A DNA stretch of 64,000 nt from Nocardioides limicola (GTDB lineage Bacteria; Actinomycetota; Actinomycetes; Propionibacteriales; Nocardioidaceae), in the NCBI RefSeq assembly GCF_016827675.1, contig NZ_JAERJA010000004.1:124001-188000 (forward strand). The letters are read 5' to 3'. The notes under the pieces were generated by a model, which made no database searches, was not told the origin of the DNA, and worked only from the letters and a program-made list of their open reading frames with translations. Position numbers and translations under genes: made by a program. This document shows positions 8,509-16,981 of the stretch, one piece after another (the stretch's first letter is position 1; each line of letters begins with the position of its first letter).

Positions 8509-9270
8509 TCAGCGCGGGCTGGCCGGATGCAGCGCCAGCTGTGACCGGGACCGCAGGTGCGCCTCACACATCTGCGCCAGCACGTCGTACGCCTTGGCGC
8601 CCATCAGGGCGATCAGCTCGGGACGGTTGGTGACATAGACGGGCTCCACAGCCACGTGCGCCTCGGTGTTCGAGGAGCAGTACCAGTCCAGATCGTGACC
8701 GCCGGCCCCCCAGCCGGGCCGGTCGTACTCACCGATGGAGATCTCGGTGTGCTGGCTGCCGTCGGGTCCCTCCACCACCCGGAAGGTACGCCGGATCGGC
8801 AGCTGCCAGCACACGTCCGGCTTGGTCTCCAGCGGCTCCATCCCCTTGCTCAGCGCCAGTGCGTGCAGCGCGCAGCCGGCACCGCCGGCGAAGCCGGGGC
8901 GGTTCGCGAAGACGCAGGCCTGCTGACCGTCCACCTCGTGGGTGCGGGTCTTCCGCTCACCCTCGTCGTCCAACTCGACCCAGTCCTTGCGCTTGACCGC
9001 GCGACCGGGGTGGAACTGCCACAACTCCGGGGTCAGTCGGGCCACCTCGACGGCCACCCGCTTCTCGTCCTTCTTCCCGGAGAAGTGCGCGCCGAGGGTG
9101 CAGCAGCCGGTGTCGGGAGAGGACTTGTAGATCCCGTGGCAGCCCTGGCCGAAGATGCAGGTGAAGTTGGAGGTGAGCCAGGTGAGGTCGCAGCGGAAGA
9201 CCTGGCTGGCGTCGTCGGGGTCGACGAATTCCACGTGGACACGGGGGAATCCCGGTGTGACTTCAGGCAT
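8509..9270 (-). CDS. Conserved actinobacterial protein of the Rv0495c type, cysteine-rich
   Basis: The product has 253 residues. It lies divergent from ppx, exactly as Rv0495c does from Rv0496 in M. tuberculosis. Cysteines are clustered: four within about 32 residues near the N-terminus, one of them in a GCC pair, and more in [24 protein letters not shown] and WYCSS. A metal or Fe-S centre is possible but not shown. The start is decided by the promoter: TAGGCT (9277-9282, minus strand) lies 6 nt before ATG 9270, so the GTG at 9276 would fall before the expected transcription start. Function unknown. Confidence 0.8.
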   Translation of the reverse strand: MPEVTPGFPRVHVEFVDPDDASQVFRCDLTWLTSNFTCIFGQGCHGIYKSSPDTGCCTLGAHFSGKKDEKRVAVEVARLTPELWQFHPGRAVKRKDWVELDDEGERKTRTHEVDGQQACVFANRPGFAGGAGCALHALALSKGMEPLETKPDVCWQLPIRRTFRVVEGPDGSQHTEISIGEYDRPGWGAGGHDLDWYCSSNTEAHVAVEPVYVTNRPELIALMGAKAYDVLAQMCEAHLRSRSQLALHPASPR

Positions 9271-9312
9271 CCGCACAGCCTACGACGGGGTCCAGCAGAT
9301 AGCGTGGGTCCC

Positions 9313-10266
9313 ATGCGGCTGGGTGTGCTCGACATCGGATCCAACACCGGGCATCTGCTGGTGGTGGATGCGCACGGTGGTGCTGCGCCCCTGCCCGCCT
9401 ACTCGTACAAGGAGCCGCTGCGGCTGGCCGAGCACCTCGACGGCGAGGGAGCGGTCAGCAAGGACGGCGTGGACGCGCTGATCGCGTTCACCCGGGCGGC
9501 GGTCAAGGTCGCCGAGGACAAGGGCTGCGTGGAGATGCTGGCCTTCGCCACCTCCGCGGTGCGCGACTCGGCGAACGCGGACGCGGTGCTGGAGAAGGTG
9601 CACAAGCGCTCCGGGGTGCGGATCCAGGTGCTCCCCGGCGAGGACGAGGCGCGACTGACCTTCCTGGCGGTACGCCGCTGGTTCGGGTGGTCGGCCGGGC
9701 GCCTGGCCGTCTTCGACATCGGCGGTGGCTCCCTGGAGATCGCCGCCGGGGCCGACGAGTCGCCGGACGTGGCCTGGTCGCTGCCGCTGGGCGCCGCCCG
9801 GTTGGCCCGCGACTGGTTCTCCGACGCCGGCGAGGCCGGCATCGACGAGGACCGGCTGAAGAAGCTGCGCCGGTCGATCCGGGCCGAGATCGCCCGCGAT
9901 GCCGGCAACCTGCTCCGGGCCGGCGCTCCGGACCGGGCCGCGGCCACCTCGAAGACCTTCCGGTCGCTGGCCCGGATCACCGGTGCCGCCCCGTCGTCGG
10001 AGGGGCCGCTGGTGCCGCGTTCACTCGAGGCGGCGGCGTTGACGCACTGGTTGCCGAAGTTGATCGAGATGGATCGCGAGGAGTTGCGGCGACTGCCCGG
10101 GGTGTCCCCGAGCCGAACCCACCAGATCGTGCCGGGTGCGCTGGTGGCCGAGGCGGTGATGGACATCTTCGACCTGCCCGCCCTGGAGGTCTGTCCGTGG
10201 GCGCTGCGTGAGGGCGTGATCCTGGAGCGCTTCGACCAGATCAGCGTGCTGGACACCGGGGTCTGA
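9313..10266 (+). CDS. ppx: Exopolyphosphatase / pppGpp phosphatase family protein (Ppx/GppA)
   Basis: This enzyme class hydrolyses polyphosphate or pppGpp. The 317-residue protein carries the ASKHA phosphate-binding motifs [13 protein letters not shown] at the N-terminus, [12 protein letters not shown] near 75-86 and [10 protein letters not shown] near 135. It matches the short actinobacterial form (Rv0496 type) that lacks the C-terminal HD domain. The frame is open far upstream, but homology starts at ATG 9313, and TAGCGT (9300-9305) lies 7 nt before it, so the mRNA is probably leaderless. It begins an operon with the next two genes. Confidence 0.93.
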   Translation: MRLGVLDIGSNTGHLLVVDAHGGAAPLPAYSYKEPLRLAEHLDGEGAVSKDGVDALIAFTRAAVKVAEDKGCVEMLAFATSAVRDSANADAVLEKVHKRSGVRIQVLPGEDEARLTFLAVRRWFGWSAGRLAVFDIGGGSLEIAAGADESPDVAWSLPLGAARLARDWFSDAGEAGIDEDRLKKLRRSIRAEIARDAGNLLRAGAPDRAAATSKTFRSLARITGAAPSSEGPLVPRSLEAAALTHWLPKLIEMDREELRRLPGVSPSRTHQIVPGALVAEAVMDIFDLPALEVCPWALREGVILERFDQISVLDTGV

Positions 10267-10267
10267 G

Positions 10268-11092
10268 ATGGTCCTCCCCCCGGAGCCGATCGACCAGCGG
10301 GAACGCCCCATGGTCGGTCTGTCCACGTCGTCGATCTTCCCCGAGTCGACGGCACACGGGTTCTCCTATGCGGCCGAGGTCGGCTACGACGCGGTCGAGG
10401 TGATGGTCGGCATCGACGCCCTCAGCCAGCAGGTGAGCGCGGTCCAGCAGCTGATCGACCACCACCAGGTGCCGGTCTGTGCCGTGCACGCACCCTGCCT
10501 GCTGTTCACCCAACGGGTGTGGGGGCTGGAGCCGTGGGGGAAGTTGGAGCGGTCCGCGGAGATGGCGCAGGCGGTCGGCGCCGACGTGGTCGTCGTACAC
10601 CCACCGTTCAGGTGGCAGAAGCAGTACGCCCGTGAGTTCGTGGACGGCATCGCCGCCCTGGAGGAGTCGACCGGGATCGCCTTCGCGGTGGAGAACATGT
10701 ACCCCTGGCGGGCCTCCAACCGGCGCGGGATGGAGATGTACCTGCCCGGCTGGGATCCCTCGACGGAGAACTACGCCAACACCACCCTCGATCTCTCCCA
10801 TGCGGCCATCGCGTTGGACGACGTGGTGGAGATGGCCAAGCGGCTGGACTCCCGGCTGCGTCACATCCATCTCACCGACGGCACCGTCTCCGCGCGCGAC
10901 GAGCACATGGTGCCGGGCCGGGGTGACACCCGGGCGGCCGAGTTGCTGCAACTGCTGGCGGCGCGCGGGTTCGCCGGTCACGTGGTGGTCGAGATCAACA
11001 CCCGGCGGGCCGAGGACCGCGACGCTCGGGTCGCCGACCTGGTCGAGTCGCTGGAGTTCGCGCGCACCCACTTGGGGCTCGACGAGCGATGA
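10268..11092 (+). CDS. Sugar phosphate isomerase/endonuclease IV-like TIM-barrel protein
   Basis: The 274-residue protein belongs to the xylose isomerase-like TIM-barrel superfamily. Visible elements include GLSTSSIFPES, VVHPPFRWQ, AVENMYPW, a TLDLSHAAI strand, RHIHLTDG and VVEINTRR, with His, Glu and Asp residues placed to bind metal. It is the positional match of Rv0498, next to ppx. The substrate is unknown. It starts 1 bp after the ppx stop; an internal ATG at 10310 would remove 14 poorly conserved residues and is an alternative. Confidence 0.85.
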   Translation: MVLPPEPIDQRERPMVGLSTSSIFPESTAHGFSYAAEVGYDAVEVMVGIDALSQQVSAVQQLIDHHQVPVCAVHAPCLLFTQRVWGLEPWGKLERSAEMAQAVGADVVVVHPPFRWQKQYAREFVDGIAALEESTGIAFAVENMYPWRASNRRGMEMYLPGWDPSTENYANTTLDLSHAAIALDDVVEMAKRLDSRLRHIHLTDGTVSARDEHMVPGRGDTRAAELLQLLAARGFAGHVVVEINTRRAEDRDARVADLVESLEFARTHLGLDER

Positions 11093-11688
11093 CGTCGGCA
11101 GCGCCCGGCCGGCGAGGTCGCCGCCCCGGCTCCCCGGACACCCGGGCGGCGATCCTCAGTGCCGCACGAGCGGCGTTCGCCTCCGGCGGTTTCGCGGGCA
11201 GCACGGTCCGCGGCATCGCTGCCGATGCGGGGGTGGACGCGGCGCTGATCCACCACTACTTCGGCAGCAAGGCGGATCTGTTCGTGGCCGCGTTGGAGTT
11301 GCCTGCCGACCCGCGCATCCTCCTCGCCGAGGCGGTGGCCGGGGGCGCCGAGGGCGCGGCCGAGCGGATGCTCCGGGTCTTCCTGACGGTGTGGGACGAC
11401 CCGGAGATGCGGGCGCCGCTGCTGGCGATGATCCGGGGCGTCTTCGAACCGAGTGGGCGCACGCTCATCCGGGACGGGTTCCTGGCCGTGGTGGTGCTGC
11501 CGATCGGCCGGCAGTTGGGGATCGACGAGCCGGAGCGGCGGATGCCGGTGGCGGCCAGCCAGGTGATCGGCCTGATCATGATGCGCTACCTGCTCGAGGT
11601 GGAGCCGCTGGCCTCGATGCCGGCCGATGAGGTGGTGGCCATCTATGCCCCCACCCTGCAGCGGTACCTGACCGGCCCGCTGGCCTGA
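11089..11688 (+). CDS. TetR-family transcriptional regulator
   Basis: The 199-residue protein has an N-terminal TetR helix-turn-helix (TRAAILSAARAAFASGGF then TVRGIAADAGVDAALIHHYF) and a C-terminal ligand-binding domain of the kind with RILLAEAVAGG. Its ATG overlaps the preceding stop in ATGA, so it is translationally coupled to the ppx operon. Immediately downstream lie a near-consensus promoter and an ABC-2 exporter, which it may repress (inference from adjacency). Confidence 0.92.
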   Translation: MTSAAPGRRGRRPGSPDTRAAILSAARAAFASGGFAGSTVRGIAADAGVDAALIHHYFGSKADLFVAALELPADPRILLAEAVAGGAEGAAERMLRVFLTVWDDPEMRAPLLAMIRGVFEPSGRTLIRDGFLAVVVLPIGRQLGIDEPERRMPVAASQVIGLIMMRYLLEVEPLASMPADEVVAIYAPTLQRYLTGPLA

Positions 11689-11700
11689 CCGACCCGACCC

Positions 11701-11730
11701 TTGTCATCAGCAGAAGTGATTGCTTATAAT
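11701..11730 (+). promoter_or_regulatory. Near-consensus sigma70-type promoter for the ABC exporter
   Basis: TTGTCA (11701-11706) and a perfect TATAAT (11725-11730) are separated by 18 bp. The ATG at 11738 is 7 nt past the -10 box, so the mRNA should be leaderless. This AT-rich box stands out from the GC-rich TANNNT boxes elsewhere in the window. An imperfect dyad AAGTGATTGCTT (11714-11725) overlaps the spacer and could be the TetR operator, but it matches at only 8 of 12 positions. Confidence 0.75.
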
Positions 11731-11737
11731 TCAACGC

Positions 11738-12451
11738 ATGATGAATAACGCTGTCTCTGCCACCGACCTGCATGTGGTCAGATCGGGACGGGAGGTGCTG
11801 CGGGGCATCGACCTCACCCTCGCCCGCGGTGAAGTGACCGGTCTGCTGGGCCCGTCCGGCTGCGGCAAGACCACCCTGATGCGGACGCTGGTCGGCGTAC
11901 AGGGAGGCGTCTCCGGCACCGTGACGGTGCTCGATGCCCGGGCCGGAGCCGCCGAACTGCGGTCCCGGATCGGCTACGTCACCCAGGCGGCCAGTGTGTA
12001 CGACGACCTCTCCGTCACCGAGAACCTGACCTTCTTCGCCCGGATCCTCGGAGTCGGACCCGACCGGGTCGCCGAGTGCCTGGCCCTGGTCGACCTGGCG
12101 GATCAGGACTCCCAACTGGTCAGCACCCTCAGCGGCGGCCAGCGTTCCCGGGTGAGCCTGGCGGTCGCCCTGCTGGGAACGCCGGAACTGCTGATCCTCG
12201 ACGAGCCCACCGTCGGGCTCGACCCGGTGCTCCGCGAGCAGTTGTGGGCGAGCTTCCACCGGCTGGCTGAGGCGGGTGCGGCGGTGCTGGTGTCGAGCCA
12301 CGTGATGGATGAGGCGGAGCGGTGTGATCGGTTGCTGCTGATGCGCGAGGGGCGGATCCTGGCTGACGGCACACCGGCGGCGATCAAGGAGCAGGCCGGC
12401 ACCGACGACATCGAGCACGCCTTCCTGGCGCTGGTGAGGAGGGCGGCATGA
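11738..12451 (+). CDS. ABC transporter ATP-binding protein (ABC-2 exporter type)
   Basis: The 237-residue ATPase has Walker A GPSGCGKT at 38-45, signature LSGGQRSR, Walker B LLILDEPTVGLDP and the H-loop VSSHVMDEAERC. It is similar to drug/antibiotic exporter ATPases of the DrrA/CcmA group. The start at ATG 11738 (or 11741) fits the promoter; the TTG at 11720 precedes the -10 box and is excluded. It is coupled to the permease gene by an ATGA overlap. Confidence 0.93.
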   Translation: MMNNAVSATDLHVVRSGREVLRGIDLTLARGEVTGLLGPSGCGKTTLMRTLVGVQGGVSGTVTVLDARAGAAELRSRIGYVTQAASVYDDLSVTENLTFFARILGVGPDRVAECLALVDLADQDSQLVSTLSGGQRSRVSLAVALLGTPELLILDEPTVGLDPVLREQLWASFHRLAEAGAAVLVSSHVMDEAERCDRLLLMREGRILADGTPAAIKEQAGTDDIEHAFLALVRRAA

Positions 12452-13185
12452 AGCTCTCCCGCACCCTTGCGGTGGCCGGCCGGGTGCTCACCCAGTTGCG
12501 CCGCGATCACCGGACCCTGGCGATGCTGCTGTTGCTGCCCTGCCTGCTCATCTCGCTGCTCTGGTGGATGTTCGACGCCGTCGACCCGGGGATCTTCAGC
12601 CGGCTCGGCCCGGCCTTCCTGGCGATCTTCCCGTTCTTCGTGATGTTCCTGGTCACCAGCGTCACCACGCTGCGGGAGCGGACGTCGGGGACCTTGGAGC
12701 GGCTGCTGGCGATGCCGATGGGGAAGTTGGACCTGGTGCTGGGCTACGCGCTCGCGTTCGGTGCGGTGGCGGTGGTCCAGTCGCTGCTGGCCGTCGGACT
12801 CAGCGTCGGCCTGCTCGGCCTGGAGGTGGTCGGGCCGCTGTGGCTGCTGAGCCTGGTCGCGGTCGTCGATGCGGTGCTCGGCACGGTGCTCGGGCTCTTC
12901 GTCTCCGCATTCGCCCGCACCGAGTTCCAGGCGGTCCAGTTCATCCCGGCCGTCGTGGTACCGCAACTGCTGCTCTGCGGCCTGCTGGTGCCTCGCGACC
13001 TGTTGCCGACGGTGCTGAAGGTGATCAGCGACGTGCTGCCGCTGTCGTACGCCGTGGACGCGATGCTGCACCTGACCCGGTCCGCCACCACCACCGAGGT
13101 GTGGCTCGATCTGGCCGTGGTCGGTGGCTTCGTCGTCGGCGGCCTGGCGCTGGGCGCCGCCACCCTGCGCCGGCGTACCGCCTGA
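12448..13185 (+). CDS. ABC-2 type transporter permease
   Basis: The 245-residue integral membrane protein has about six hydrophobic segments: about residues 25-40, 55-75, 95-125, 130-155, 160-175 and 215-235. It carries the ABC-2 permease feature LRERTSGTLERLLAMP in the cytoplasmic coupling region. It pairs with the upstream ATPase to form an exporter; the substrate is unknown but small hydrophobic drugs are typical for this family. The start overlaps the ATPase stop (ATGA). Confidence 0.92.
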   Translation: MKLSRTLAVAGRVLTQLRRDHRTLAMLLLLPCLLISLLWWMFDAVDPGIFSRLGPAFLAIFPFFVMFLVTSVTTLRERTSGTLERLLAMPMGKLDLVLGYALAFGAVAVVQSLLAVGLSVGLLGLEVVGPLWLLSLVAVVDAVLGTVLGLFVSAFARTEFQAVQFIPAVVVPQLLLCGLLVPRDLLPTVLKVISDVLPLSYAVDAMLHLTRSATTTEVWLDLAVVGGFVVGGLALGAATLRRRTA

Positions 13186-13216
13186 CCCGTCGCCCACGCC
13201 GCGAACGCTGCTGGCG

Positions 13217-13302
13217 GAACTCCCTGATGTCAGGCACTCCCGACTGTTGTCAGGGGTTGCAACCCCTGACAACAGTCAGCACACCCTGACATCAGGGTGT
13301 TC
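13217..13302. repeat. 86-bp palindromic dispersed repeat, copy A
   Basis: A perfect 36-bp palindrome (13242-13277, centred on TTGCAA) is flanked on each side by a smaller arm with CCCTGATGTCAGG (13222-13234) or CCCTGACATCAGGG (13284-13297). The outer ends are GAAC and GTTC. The same architecture and length recur at 50815-50900, with 77 of 86 bases identical by my hand alignment. It fills the gap between the exporter and proline dehydrogenase genes and ends about 36 bp before the putative -10 (TAGCCT, 13339-13344) of the latter. Confidence 0.95.
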
Positions 13303-13351
13303 GGCGCGAACCGGGGGGCACGCCGCGGGGGCCCCGGCTAGCCTGAGCCTC

Positions 13352-14281
13352 ATGCCCCTGCTTTGTCGCCCCCTGCTCGCGGCGGCGCGCAGCGAGGCGG
13401 CCCGCGGGCTGGTCGAGTCGGTGCCGGGCCTGGTCGGGAGGTACGTCGCGGGGGCCGACGTCGCGGACGCCCTCGAGGTGGCTGCCGGGCTGGTCGAGGC
13501 GGGGATGGCGGTGACCGTCGACGTGCTCGGTGAGGACACCCGGGACCGGTCGGCGGCGGAGGCGGCGAGCCTGGAGTACCTGACCCTGCTGGACCGGATC
13601 CGGGCCCGCGACCTGACCCGGGACGTCGAGGTTTCGGTGAAGCTCTCCGCCCTCGGCCTCGGGCTCCGCGACGGCACCGGCCCCCGGGTCGCCCTCGAAC
13701 ACGCCCGCCGGATCTGTCGCGCCGCCCACAACGCCGGCACCACCGTCACCGTCGACATGGAGGACCACACCACCACCGAGGCCACCCTCGATCTCGTCCG
13801 GGAGTTGCGCCAGGACTTCCCGGCCACCGGGGTCGCCGTGCAGTCGCAACTGCTGCGCACCGAGCGGGACTGCCGGGCACTGGCCATGCCGGGGTCCCGG
13901 GTGCGGCTCTGCAAGGGCGCGTACGACGCACCCGCGGCGATCGCGCACCGGCGTCGGGTGGATGTCGACCGGGCGTTCCTCCGCTGCCTGCGGATCCTGC
14001 TCGAGGGCGGCGCCACCCCGATGATCGCCAGTCACGACCCGACGATCCTCGGCATCTGCGAAGTGCTGGTGGACCGCTACGGACTCCGCCCGGGGGAGTA
14101 CGAGTTCCAGATGCTGCACGGCGTCCGCACGGACGAGCAGCGGCGGCTGGCTGAAACGGGTGAGACGATGCGGGTGTACCTGCCCTACGGTGAGCAGTGG
14201 TACGGCTACCTGATGCGCCGGCTGGCGGAGCGCCCGCAGAACCTCGCTCTCCTGGCCCGGTCCTTGGTGTCGCACCGATGA
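13352..14281 (+). CDS. Proline dehydrogenase (monofunctional)
   Basis: The FAD enzyme oxidises proline to pyrroline-5-carboxylate and passes electrons to the quinone pool. The 309-residue protein matches the short, monofunctional bacterial form (about 300 residues, not PutA). Motifs include DMEDHTTTEATLD, the RLCKGAYDAP substrate loop near 190-200 and the C-terminal LPYGEQWYGYLMRRLAERPQN segment. TAGCCT (13339-13344) lies 7 nt before the ATG, suggesting a leaderless start. It overlaps proC by ATGA, so proline breakdown and synthesis enzymes are co-transcribed. Confidence 0.94.
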   Translation: MPLLCRPLLAAARSEAARGLVESVPGLVGRYVAGADVADALEVAAGLVEAGMAVTVDVLGEDTRDRSAAEAASLEYLTLLDRIRARDLTRDVEVSVKLSALGLGLRDGTGPRVALEHARRICRAAHNAGTTVTVDMEDHTTTEATLDLVRELRQDFPATGVAVQSQLLRTERDCRALAMPGSRVRLCKGAYDAPAAIAHRRRVDVDRAFLRCLRILLEGGATPMIASHDPTILGICEVLVDRYGLRPGEYEFQMLHGVRTDEQRRLAETGETMRVYLPYGEQWYGYLMRRLAERPQNLALLARSLVSHR

Positions 14282-15135
14282 CCACCATCGACACCAGCGA
14301 GGACCAGATGAGCAGCACCGCCCACGAGCCGGCCGGCCTGACCGCGATCATCGGCGCCGGAGTGATGGGGGAGACCCTGCTCTCCGGGTTGATCCGGGCC
14401 GGGCGCCGGGTCGACCACCTGATGGTCGGCGAGAAGCGGGCCGAACGCGCCGCCGAACTGGTCGAGCGCTATGGCGTGGAGGTGGTCGGCAACGTCGAGG
14501 CCGCCGCCAAGGCGGACACCGTCGCCCTGGTCGTCAAACCCCAGGACATGGCGGCCGTCCTCGACGAGATCGCCGGTGGGCTGCGCCCGGGCCAACTGCT
14601 GGTCAGCCTGGCGGCCGGGATCACCACCGGGTTCATCGAGGCCCGGGTGCCCGAGGGGGTCGCGGTGGTCCGGGTGATGCCGAACACCCCGGCGCTGGTC
14701 GACGAGGGGATGGCGGCCATCTCGCCGGGCTCACACTGTGACGAGGCGCATCTGGCGGAGGCCGAGGCGCTGCTCAGCTCGACCGGTCACGTGCTCCGGG
14801 TGCCCGAGCAGCAGCAGGACGCGGTGACCGCGATCAGCGGCTCCGGGCCGGCGTACCTCTTCTTCGTCGTGGAGTCGATGATCGAGGCCGGTGTCCACCT
14901 GGGGCTGCCGCGGGCCACCGCGTCGGAACTGGTGGTGCAGACGCTGGTCGGGTCGGCCAAGATGCTCCGCGAGACCGGCACCCATCCGGCGGTGCTGCGC
15001 GAGCAGGTCACCTCGCCGGGCGGCACCACCGCAGCGGCCCTGCGTGAACTCGAGGTGCACAAGGTGCGTGCCGCCTTCCTGGCGGCCATGGAAGCGGCCC
15101 GGAACCGGTCCAGGGAACTCGCCGAGGGTCTGTGA
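14278..15135 (+). CDS. proC: Pyrroline-5-carboxylate reductase
   Basis: ProC reduces pyrroline-5-carboxylate to proline with NAD(P)H, the last step of proline synthesis. The 285-residue product has the Rossmann motif IIGAGVMGE near residue 22, VRVMPNTPALV and the signature VTSPGGTTAAALREL near the C-terminus. The chosen ATG overlaps the upstream stop (ATGA). ATG 14308 would give a shorter, also plausible N-terminus. Orthologous to Rv0500 by position. Confidence 0.95.
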   Translation: MTTIDTSEDQMSSTAHEPAGLTAIIGAGVMGETLLSGLIRAGRRVDHLMVGEKRAERAAELVERYGVEVVGNVEAAAKADTVALVVKPQDMAAVLDEIAGGLRPGQLLVSLAAGITTGFIEARVPEGVAVVRVMPNTPALVDEGMAAISPGSHCDEAHLAEAEALLSSTGHVLRVPEQQQDAVTAISGSGPAYLFFVVESMIEAGVHLGLPRATASELVVQTLVGSAKMLRETGTHPAVLREQVTSPGGTTAAALRELEVHKVRAAFLAAMEAARNRSRELAEGL

Positions 15136-15142
15136 GCGGCCT

Positions 15143-16342
15143 GTGAGCGACGTCGAGAGGGAGTGTCACCAGCATGCGGTGGGTGTCTTCGACTCCTCGC
15201 TGACCGAGTACGACTTCGGCCCCCAACATCCGATGGCCCCGGTCCGGATCGACCTGACGATGCGGCTCGCCGCCGCTCTCGGTGTCACTGGTCCGGGGGG
15301 CCTCGAACTGGTCCCGGCACCGATGGCGAGCCTGGACGAGATCGCCACCGTGCACGACGGCGCCCTGATCGAGAGCGTGGAGCGCCTGGGCCGCCGTGGC
15401 GGCGCCGACCTCGGCCGCGGCCTGGGCAGCGAGGACAACCCGGTCTTCGACGGCATGCATCTGGCCGCCGCGCACGTCGTCGGCGCCTCCTTGGAGGCGT
15501 TCCGAAGGGTCGGCAGCGGCAGCGCTCTGCACGCGGTGAACATCACCGGGGGACTGCACCACGCGATGCCGGATCGGGCCTCCGGCTTCTGTGTCTACAA
15601 CGACATCGCGGTCGGCATCCGGTGGCTCCTCGACCAGGGGGTGGAGCGGGTCGCCTACGTCGATGTCGACGTGCACCACGGTGACGGGGTGGAGCGGATC
15701 TTCTGGGACGACCCCCGGGTGCTCACCATCTCGCTGCACGAGACCGGCCAGATGCTCTTCCCCGGCACCGGCTTCCCCGAGGACCTGGGCGGACCGGACG
15801 CCCAGGGGACGGCGGTCAACGTGGCACTGCCGCCGGGCACCTCGGACGCCGGGTGGTTGCGGGCCTTCCATGCGGTGGTGCCGCCGCTGGTGCGGGGGTT
15901 CGAGCCGCAGGTGCTGGTCACCCAGCACGGCTGCGATTCACACCTGGACGACCCGCTCGCCCACCTGATGCTCACCATCGACGGGCAGCGGGCGGCGTAC
16001 CAGGCCCTGCATGAGTTGGCCCACGAGGTCTGCGGCGGGAAGTGGGTGGTCACCGGGGGTGGCGGCTACGCACTGGTCGACGTGGTGCCGCGCGCGTGGA
16101 CGCACCTGCTGGCGATCGTCGGCGGCGGTGCGATCGACCCGGGTACGGCGGTCCCGCAGGACTGGCGGGAGCATGTGCGCACCCGGATGGGTCGGGTGGC
16201 GCCGATGCGGATGACGGACGGGCGGACGCCGGCCTACCGGGACTGGCGGGAGGGGTTCGACCCCGACACCTGGCTCGACCGGGCCGTGCACGCGACCCGA
16301 TCGGCGGTCTTCCCGATGCATGGCCTGGACCCCTGGCCGTGA
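15143..16342 (+). CDS. acuC: AcuC-type class I/II histone deacetylase-fold protein
   Basis: AcuC-like enzymes deacetylate protein lysines, in Bacillus including acetyl-CoA synthetase. The 399-residue protein shows the deacetylase signatures GGLHHAMPDRASGFCVYND, VDVDVHHGDGVE (Asp and His zinc ligands and catalytic His-His) and TISLHETGQMLFPGTG. The GTG start lies 7 bp after the proC stop. No acetyl-CoA synthetase gene is nearby, so the target is not evident. Confidence 0.9.
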   Translation: MSDVERECHQHAVGVFDSSLTEYDFGPQHPMAPVRIDLTMRLAAALGVTGPGGLELVPAPMASLDEIATVHDGALIESVERLGRRGGADLGRGLGSEDNPVFDGMHLAAAHVVGASLEAFRRVGSGSALHAVNITGGLHHAMPDRASGFCVYNDIAVGIRWLLDQGVERVAYVDVDVHHGDGVERIFWDDPRVLTISLHETGQMLFPGTGFPEDLGGPDAQGTAVNVALPPGTSDAGWLRAFHAVVPPLVRGFEPQVLVTQHGCDSHLDDPLAHLMLTIDGQRAAYQALHELAHEVCGGKWVVTGGGGYALVDVVPRAWTHLLAIVGGGAIDPGTAVPQDWREHVRTRMGRVAPMRMTDGRTPAYRDWREGFDPDTWLDRAVHATRSAVFPMHGLDPWP

Positions 16343-16499
16343 CCCATGCCGCCTCTCGAGCAACTCGACACGCCGTGCTGCTCAGGAAAAACTTCTCGCA
16401 AACCCTTCCCCACCAGTCACATCAGGCTCTATTCTCACGTACACCAGCGCAACCGCCGCGGGGCGGGCTGAGGCGCAATGACAAGAGAGCGGTGTGCAC

Positions 16500-16703
16500 A
16501 TGACAGCCAATTCGGGCGATGTCTCCGGTGCCAAGTTCCTGACGGTCGCTGAAGTGGCCGAGATGATGCGCGTCTCCAAGATGACCGTCTACCGACTGGT
16601 CCACAACGGTGAACTGCCCGCGCTGCGCGTCGGCCGATCCTTCCGGGTCACCGAGGACGACGTGAACGCCTACCTTCGCAAGAGCTTCTACGACGCCGGC
16701 TGA
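16500..16703 (+). CDS. BldC-like MerR-type helix-turn-helix DNA-binding protein
   Basis: The small 67-residue protein is almost entirely a winged helix of the excisionase/MerR type: KFLTVAEVAEMMRVSKMTVYRLV then ELPALRVGRSFRV. The start NSGDVSGAKFLTV closely resembles actinobacterial BldC and Rv0500A, developmental or global regulators that bind direct repeats cooperatively. The start at ATG 16500 is preferred; a GTG at 16494 would add two residues. It is monocistronic, between acuC and a hairpin terminator. Confidence 0.9.
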   Translation: MTANSGDVSGAKFLTVAEVAEMMRVSKMTVYRLVHNGELPALRVGRSFRVTEDDVNAYLRKSFYDAG

Positions 16704-16739
16704 GCGCTGGCCCCACCCGACTGCTGCCGGAACTGTCCG

Positions 16740-16765
16740 GAATCCCCCGCCGACGCGGGGGATTC
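16740..16765 (+). terminator. Stem-loop terminator after the BldC-like gene
   Basis: The arms GAATCCCCCGC (16740-16750) and GCGGGGGATTC (16755-16765) form a perfect 11-bp stem with a CGAC tetraloop, 37 bp past the stop codon. There is no T-tract. Confidence 0.8.
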
Positions 16766-16793
16766 GGCCCTCACCCGGTAGGCTGTGCGGCGA

Positions 16794-16814
16794 CGCCGGG
16801 AGTTCTTCCCGGCG
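16794..16814 (+). promoter_or_regulatory. Hairpin in the leader of the bS22 gene
   Basis: CGCCGGG and CCCGGCG (16794-16800, 16808-16814) form a 7-bp stem, extendable by one A-T pair. It lies just downstream of a possible -10 box TAGGCT (16779-16784), and so near the 5' end of an RNA of about 75 nt ahead of the bS22 start. This is one of few genes here with a long leader. A regulatory role is inference. Confidence 0.45.
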
Positions 16815-16863
16815 GTGAAACACCGCACTTGGCCGCCCTGGGCGGTCTCCGAAAGGTTGTTCC

Positions 16864-16965
16864 GTGGGTTCAGTCGTCAAGAAGCGCCGTAAGCGGATGT
16901 CGAAGAAGAAGCACCGCAAGCTGCTCAAGAAGACTCGCGTTCAGCGTCGCAAGCTCGGCAAGTAA
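16864..16965 (+). CDS. Small basic ribosomal protein bS22 (AURKAIP1/COX24 domain)
   Basis: The 33-residue protein is almost wholly Lys and Arg (starts [20 protein letters not shown], ends RKLGK) and matches the tiny actinobacterial ribosomal protein bS22 (Rv0500B), which sits in the small subunit near the intersubunit bridge. It starts with GTG; GAAAGG (16851-16856) is the ribosome-binding site, 7 nt upstream. The order BldC-like, bS22, epimerase, acyltransferase matches Rv0500A-Rv0502. Confidence 0.93.
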   Translation: MGSVVKKRRKRMSKKKHRKLLKKTRVQRRKLGK

Positions 16966-16981
16966 AGGCTTGGCCTCAGCG

